Of a DNA stretch of 64,000 nt, positions 59,655 through 64,000 are shown piece by piece; within the stretch, counting starts at the first letter, position 1; each line of letters opens with the position of its first letter. Under the pieces are notes generated by a model that was not told where the DNA came from, searched no databases, and saw nothing but the letters and a program-made list of their open reading frames with translations. The translations under genes and the position numbers were made by a program. The DNA is from Pandoraea oxalativorans. GTDB lineage: Bacteria; Pseudomonadota; Gammaproteobacteria; Burkholderiales; Burkholderiaceae. The DNA is taken from the NCBI RefSeq assembly GCF_000972785.3, contig NZ_CP011253.3, forward strand, positions 5,518,001 to 5,582,000, in the 5' to 3' direction.

Positions 59655-61045
59655 TAAGAATACGGGTATCAGATGTTTCCGGGCTTCTCGCGGCTTTCAA
59701 TGAGGGCTGTCCGGCGACTTTTGGTGCCGTAAAGCGTTCCGGGCGACCTGACCCACATTCCGATCGACGTAGTGTCTTTCCCCTGACCTGTCGATCGTCC
59801 GGAACCGCCGAGCGGCGAGGTTTCGCCTCGTCGATACGTGTGACTCAAGAAGGGCCTGACGCTCTGTCGCTTTACTGTCTTGTCCAGGTACTCGATGCCG
59901 GTGAAATCGCCTCAATCTCATCGGCAACCGGAGCAAGGCTCATGAAAGAAGAACCGGCTATTTCTGGATATCGCAACGTTGTGGGCGGCGTGGATACCCA
60001 TAAGGACGTGCATGTTGCAGCTGTCGTTGACGAACACGATCGTCTGCTCGGCAGTGAATGCTTCCCTACCACGCGGCATGGCTACAAACAGATGCTGCTC
60101 TGGATGCGCTCATTCGGAGAGCTTGCCCGGGTTGGCGTCGAATGCACCGGCTCCTACGGAGCGGGCTTGCTTCGCTACCTTCAACTGGCCCACGTAACGG
60201 TGCTTGAGGTCACGGCACCCGACAGGAGCGACCGGCGCAAACGCGGCAAGGACGACACGCTGGACGCTTGCAACGCGGCGCATGCTGCCTTTGCTGGTGT
60301 GCGTACAGTCACGCCCAAGACACGCGACGGCATGATTGAATCGCTGCGCGTTCTGAAAGTCTGCCGGAAGACCGCCATCTCCGCGAGGCGCGTTGCATTG
60401 CAACTAATTCACAGTACCATCATCAGCGCGCCTGACGAGTTACGCGAATCGCTGCGCAAGATGACACGGATGCAGCTTATTCGAACATTGGCCGCGTGGC
60501 GTCCCGATCTGTCTGACTATCGGAGCCTGATCTCTGCCAACCGGATTGCATTAAAATCACTGGGGCGTCGGTATCTCGAGTTGCACGACGAGATCGCCGA
60601 CCTCGATGTCATGATCGCGGCTCTGGTCGATGAACTCGCCCCCGATCTGGTCTCCCGGTATTCAATTGGCTATGAGTCCGCTTCGCAACTGCTACTGACC
60701 GCTGGCGACAACAGCGACCGGCTTCAGTCAGAGGCCAGCTTCGCCGCCCTCTGTGGAGTGAGTCCCGTCCCGGCGTCTTCTGGCAAGGTGACACGACATC
60801 GACTGAATCGCGGTGGAGATCGCGCGGCCAACAGCGCCCTGCACATTATCGCCATCGGTCGATTGCGAACCGACGATCGCACAAAAGCCTATGTCGCCAA
60901 ACGCGTCAGCGAGGGCCACTCAAAGCTTGAAGCGATTCGATGCCTCAAGCGCTATATCGCACGAGAGGTCTTCTACGCCATCCGGCAACGTTACCGCCAG
61001 ATCGCGCAGACCCAATTTACCTCTTGACCTTTAGAAGGGCGTCAG
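59655..61045 (+). mobile_element. IS110-family element, copy B, inside IS3 orfB
   Basis: This roughly 1391-base insertion interrupts HHSD|RGSQYVS. The bases CAG occur at both junctions. Removing the insert restores the exact IS3 motif. It is a different IS110 lineage from copy A. Confidence 0.85.
59942..61027 (+). CDS. IS110-family transposase B
   Basis: The 361-residue DEDD transposase opens NVVGGVDTHKDVHVAAVVDE (Asp). It has VGVECTGSYGAGLLRYL (Glu), KRGKDDTLDACNAAHA (Asp pair) and a C-terminal serine domain (SSGKVTRHRLNRGGDRAANSAL). It resembles the IS110 group proper. The frame is intact. The ATG at 59942 is chosen because the domain begins there. Confidence 0.92.
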   Translation: MKEEPAISGYRNVVGGVDTHKDVHVAAVVDEHDRLLGSECFPTTRHGYKQMLLWMRSFGELARVGVECTGSYGAGLLRYLQLAHVTVLEVTAPDRSDRRKRGKDDTLDACNAAHAAFAGVRTVTPKTRDGMIESLRVLKVCRKTAISARRVALQLIHSTIISAPDELRESLRKMTRMQLIRTLAAWRPDLSDYRSLISANRIALKSLGRRYLELHDEIADLDVMIAALVDELAPDLVSRYSIGYESASQLLLTAGDNSDRLQSEASFAALCGVSPVPASSGKVTRHRLNRGGDRAANSALHIIAIGRLRTDDRTKAYVAKRVSEGHSKLEAIRCLKRYIAREVFYAIRQRYRQIAQTQFTS

Positions 61046-61361
61046 GGGATCGCAATATGTTTCCATTCGGTACACCGAGCGACTTGCCCAAGCGGGCATT
61101 GAGCCATCGGTCGGCAGCCGCGGCGACAGCTATGACAACGCCCTGGCGGAAACGATCAACGGTCTATACAAAACGGAACTGATTCACCGGCGAGCGCCTT
61201 GGAAAACGAAGGAATCCGTCGAGCTCGCCACCCTGGAATGGGTAGCCTGGTACAACCATCATCGGCTGATGGAACCGCTGGGCTATATCCCGCCAGCCGA
61301 GGCTGAGGCAAACTACTACAGGCAACTCAGAAATACTGCTGAAGCGCCTGCGTTAACTTAA
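61046..61361 (+). pseudogene. IS3-family transposase OrfB, 3' fragment
   Basis: This is the continuation of the interrupted OrfB: GSQYVSIRYTERLAQAGIEP, the catalytic Glu in SYDNALAETINGLYKTELIH, and the terminal HHRLMEPLGYIPPAEAEANYY. It stops at 61359-61361, just before the right terminal repeat. Confidence 0.85.
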
Positions 61362-61395
61362 ACCAACCGGCCTCCTCGAAAGCCGGGGCGATTCA

Positions 61396-61946
61396 CCGTT
61401 ACGCTTTGCCAAGCATTCGTTTTGGGCTTTTACGACGCATTGTTAGCCCTGTTTCTCAAGGCAAGAGGCTATCCCGACGGCACTTTTGGCAGCATCGTTG
61501 GATGTACCGCAGCGGGTGCCATCATTGGCTCGTTAGCCTTCAAAAGCGCAATCAAAAGATGTTCTCCGACCACTCTGCTAACTGTGTCATCGATACTCTT
61601 CGGCTTAACTGTATTGACGCCCGCAGCAATGGTGTTCGCACAAACCGAAGTGCCCGTCTTCGCAATGCTCTCATTGTGGATAGGCAACGGATTCGGGTAC
61701 GGACTGGGGGTCATGTTGGTGATGCTCATGTTCCAACAATATTGTCCGCGCGAAGTATTAGGAACAGTCACGTCCACGGGCAGAAGCCTCCAATTGCTTC
61801 TGATGATCATCGCGCCTCTGCTCGGGGGCGCTCTATCAAACGTGACCAGCATTGAGTTTGTTTTCTTGTGCTCAGGCATGACCGCCATCGGTCTTGGGAT
61901 ATTTACCCGAATGGTCCCGATCTCACGCACTCCATCGGCCCACTAA
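61396..61946 (+). pseudogene. MFS exporter (EntS-like), 3' fragment
   Basis: This is the second half of the transporter after the IS3 insertion. The first three bases, CCG, are the target copy. The restored frame reads VTLCQAFVLGFYDALLALFL and continues through about six hydrophobic helices to ISRTPSAH and a TAA. The 5' fragment supplies the motif-A loop. The gene is interrupted, so export function is lost unless another transporter substitutes. Confidence 0.8.
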
Positions 61947-61998
61947 GCCCTCGTCCATACAGCCGTCGGGTGTCACTGGAGTAAGCGGCGCGACCAAC

Positions 61999-62050
61999 AA
62001 AAAACGACGGTGGGACAGCGACTCGTATCGCTTGCTCCACCGCCGTTTTT
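61999..62050. terminator. Bidirectional terminator
   Basis: AAAAACGACGGTGG pairs with CCACCGCCGTTTTT (one mismatch), with an internal AGCGA/TCGCT extension. A- and T-runs on both sides serve the exporter (plus strand) and the ferredoxin oxidoreductase gene (minus strand). Confidence 0.85.
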
Positions 62051-62100
62051 CTCTCGAAGCAAATCATTCCTGCTGCGAACAGCGAAAATGATTCCGGTAC

Positions 62101-64000
62101 TTACCGCGACGTCACCACCGGAATGCCCTTGAGCGACTTGCCGCTGCTGCGGGCGTGCGCGAGGGCCTGCTCGACAGCGTCGCCGGTGGCAGGCGTCACG
62201 CCCAGACGACCGGCAATCGTCGCTTCCACACGCTTGGCCATCGCCAGATTCCCCAGCTTTACGTGTCCGTAGCCACGAATCTTCGCCGGGGCTTCGGCCA
62301 GCGCAATCGCGTCGGCCAGCGTGTCCGCCGAGAGAACGGCCAGCACGCGCTCAATCGTCGTGCGGTAGTCGGCGATCAGCTGGCGCTCCATGCGACGCTC
62401 CAGCGTGTAACCGAAGACGTCGAGCGCACCGCCACGCAGACCGCGCAGCTTCGCCATCCCGCGCAACACCGGCCACAGCCACGGTCCGATCGTCACCTTC
62501 TTCGGCACACCGCCGTCCTTGCCACGAGCGATGAGCGGCGGCGCCATGTGGAATTCCAGACGGAAGTCGCTGCCCGGCTTGCCTTCGAACGTCTCACCCA
62601 ACGCATCGGTGAATGTCGTGGCAGCGTACAGACGCGCCACTTCGTACTCGTCCTTGTAAGCCATCAGACGCGAGAGCTGCTGAGCCACCGCACGCGAGAG
62701 ACGTCCCGGCGCACCGGTCACACGCGTTTCCGCATCGGCCACCTGCTTCACGAACGCCGTGAATTGCGAGGCGTAGGCCGCGCTCTGATACTGCGTCAGC
62801 AAGTCCACACGATGCGCGACGAGCGCGTCGAACGTCATGTCGTCGGCGACTGGCGCATGCATCGGTGCGTGCGTCGCCTTGGCGGTCGTTTCCGTCAGCG
62901 CAGCCGGGTCGCCCGCCGCCAGACGGCCGATTGCCAGCGCCAGATGGTTCATCGGCACGGCCACGTTGTTCAGTTCGATGGCGCGTTGCAGTGCCTGCAG
63001 CGAGACCGGCACCAGACCCAGTTGCCACGCATAGCCGAGCATGATGATGTTCGAGCCCATCGTGTCGCCGAGGAAGCGCTGCGCGAGCGCTTGCGCGTCG
63101 CAGGCGTCGAGCTTGTCGTTGCCCGCCGCGTGACGCATCTTCTCCAGCAGCGCCCCCGCGTGCAGTTTCGCATCCGGGTTCTGCACGAAGGTCGCATTCG
63201 GAATCGCATGCGTGTTGACCACCACACGCGTGCGGTCGCGGCGCACCGTCTGCAACGCGTCGGCACTCGCCCCCACCACCATGTCGCACGCGAGCAGCAC
63301 GTCGGCCTGCTGCGTGTCGATACGCACCTGATTGAGCGCTTGCGGCGTGTTCGCGAATCGCACGAACGACAGCACGGCACCGCCCTTCTGCGCAAAGCCC
63401 ATGAAGTCGAGCACCGACGCGCTCTTGCCTTCCAGATGCGCGGCCATCGTGATCAGCGCACCGATCGTCACCACGCCCGTGCCACCCACGCCCGTGACCA
63501 TGATGTCGAACGGCGCATCGCCTGCGAGCGCCACCGGCTGCGGCAACGCGTTCAGACGTCCCTCGAACGCGGCCTGATCGAATGCGGCAGCCAGCGCCTT
63601 CTTCAACTGCGCGCCCTTGACCGACACGAAGCTCGGGCAGAAGCCGTTCACGCAGGAGAAGTCTTTGTTGCACGACGACTGGTCGATGCGACGCTTGCGT
63701 CCCATCGCCGTTTCCACCGGTTCGACCGACAGACAGTTCGACGCCACACCGCAATCGCCGCAGCCTTCGCAAACCGCTTCGTTGATGAACAGACGTCGAT
63801 CCGGATTCGGGAACTCGTTTTTCTTGCGACGGCGACGCTTTTCGGCGGCACACGTCTGGTCGTAGATCAACACGGTCGCGCCGGGAATCTCGCGCAATTC
63901 GCGCTGCACGGCGTCGAGTTCGCTGCGGTGATGGAACGTCGTGCCCTTCGGGAATTGCCCTTCGTGACCGATGTACTTCTCCGGCTCGTCGCTCACCACG
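62101..64000 (-). CDS. Indolepyruvate ferredoxin oxidoreductase, C-terminal part (gene runs off the right edge)
   Basis: The visible 633 residues contain an 8-cysteine iron-sulfur segment (CEGCGDCGVASNC, later CNKDFSCVNGFCPSF) and then the gamma-like domain with GVGGTGVVTIGALITMAAHLEG (core GVGGTGVVTIG). This is the layout of the large fused proteobacterial enzyme (about 1150-1200 residues) that decarboxylates indolepyruvate or related 2-oxoacids to acyl-CoA. The thiamine-diphosphate part lies beyond the window. The stop at 62101 is followed by a shared terminator. Confidence 0.9.
   Translation of the reverse strand, partial: VVSDEPEKYIGHEGQFPKGTTFHHRSELDAVQRELREIPGATVLIYDQTCAAEKRRRRKKNEFPNPDRRLFINEAVCEGCGDCGVASNCLSVEPVETAMGRKRRIDQSSCNKDFSCVNGFCPSFVSVKGAQLKKALAAAFDQAAFEGRLNALPQPVALAGDAPFDIMVTGVGGTGVVTIGALITMAAHLEGKSASVLDFMGFAQKGGAVLSFVRFANTPQALNQVRIDTQQADVLLACDMVVGASADALQTVRRDRTRVVVNTHAIPNATFVQNPDAKLHAGALLEKMRHAAGNDKLDACDAQALAQRFLGDTMGSNIIMLGYAWQLGLVPVSLQALQRAIELNNVAVPMNHLALAIGRLAAGDPAALTETTAKATHAPMHAPVADDMTFDALVAHRVDLLTQYQSAAYASQFTAFVKQVADAETRVTGAPGRLSRAVAQQLSRLMAYKDEYEVARLYAATTFTDALGETFEGKPGSDFRLEFHMAPPLIARGKDGGVPKKVTIGPWLWPVLRGMAKLRGLRGGALDVFGYTLERRMERQLIADYRTTIERVLAVLSADTLADAIALAEAPAKIRGYGHVKLGNLAMAKRVEATIAGRLGVTPATGDAVEQALAHARSSGKSLKGIPVVTSR

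Larger units (their letters stand above)
57472..61395 (+). mobile_element. IS3-family element (IS51-like) carrying two IS110 insertions
   Basis: The element starts TGAACCGCCCCGG and ends CCGGGGCGATTCA, a near-perfect terminal repeat. It is flanked by the 3-base direct repeat CCG (57469-57471, 61396-61398). Two different IS110-family elements lie inside it, at 57500-58703 and 59655-61045. Confidence 0.92.

Overview
The window looks like the replication-origin region of a Burkholderiaceae chromosome, most likely Pandoraea or a close relative. This is inferred from gene order (atpIBEFHAGDC, parB, parA, rsmG, mnmG, then oriC), from flhDC at the left edge, from the generally high G+C content, and from protein families that look betaproteobacterial. 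No database search was possible.

Layout. 0.1-1.1 kb: flagellar master regulators flhDC, with a long AT-richer upstream region. 1.7-4.8 kb: a Bcr/CflA-type drug exporter and an acyl-CoA synthetase with a LiuR-like palindrome upstream. 5.0-12.6 kb: the complete F1Fo ATP synthase operon with promoter and terminator. 12.7-19.2 kb: SLC13-type transporter, parB, parA, lipocalin, rsmG, mnmG. 19.2-20.7 kb: non-coding origin region with five parS-like sites (one inside mnmG), five DnaA boxes and an inverted pair of large stem-loop repeats. 20.8-32.9 kb: two complete branched-chain amino-acid (LIV-type) ABC transporter sets, one with a fused LivM-LivG protein, plus a MarR regulator and a TauE/SafE exporter.

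33.5-36.4 kb: a base-composition-shifted three-gene operon. It encodes a PhyH-family Fe(II)/2OG enzyme whose facial-triad position reads H-x-A (halogenase-like), a Nudix-methyltransferase fusion and a PP2C-like phosphatase. 36.4-49.0 kb: ordinary metabolism (GMC oxidoreductase, mmsA, two LysR regulators, fumC, MHS transporter, a frameshifted amidohydrolase, two unrecognised hypothetical genes, trpS).

49.3-62.0 kb: an insertion-riddled ruin of a small biosynthetic operon. Removing the insertion sequences and their target duplications restores reading frames for a 29-residue peptide, a SagB/ThcOx-type FMN dehydrogenase, a NodU/CmcH-type carbamoyltransferase and an MFS exporter. Six insertion sequences are present: ISL3; an IS407-like IS3; IS21; and a second IS3 that itself carries two different IS110 elements. 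62.1-64.0 kb: the C-terminal part of an indolepyruvate ferredoxin oxidoreductase that runs off the right edge.

The two transferred-looking clusters (possible halogenase operon; SagB/carbamoyltransferase operon) are the least ordinary content. The first appears intact. The second can be reconstructed but is broken, and one deletion cannot be repaired from this sequence.
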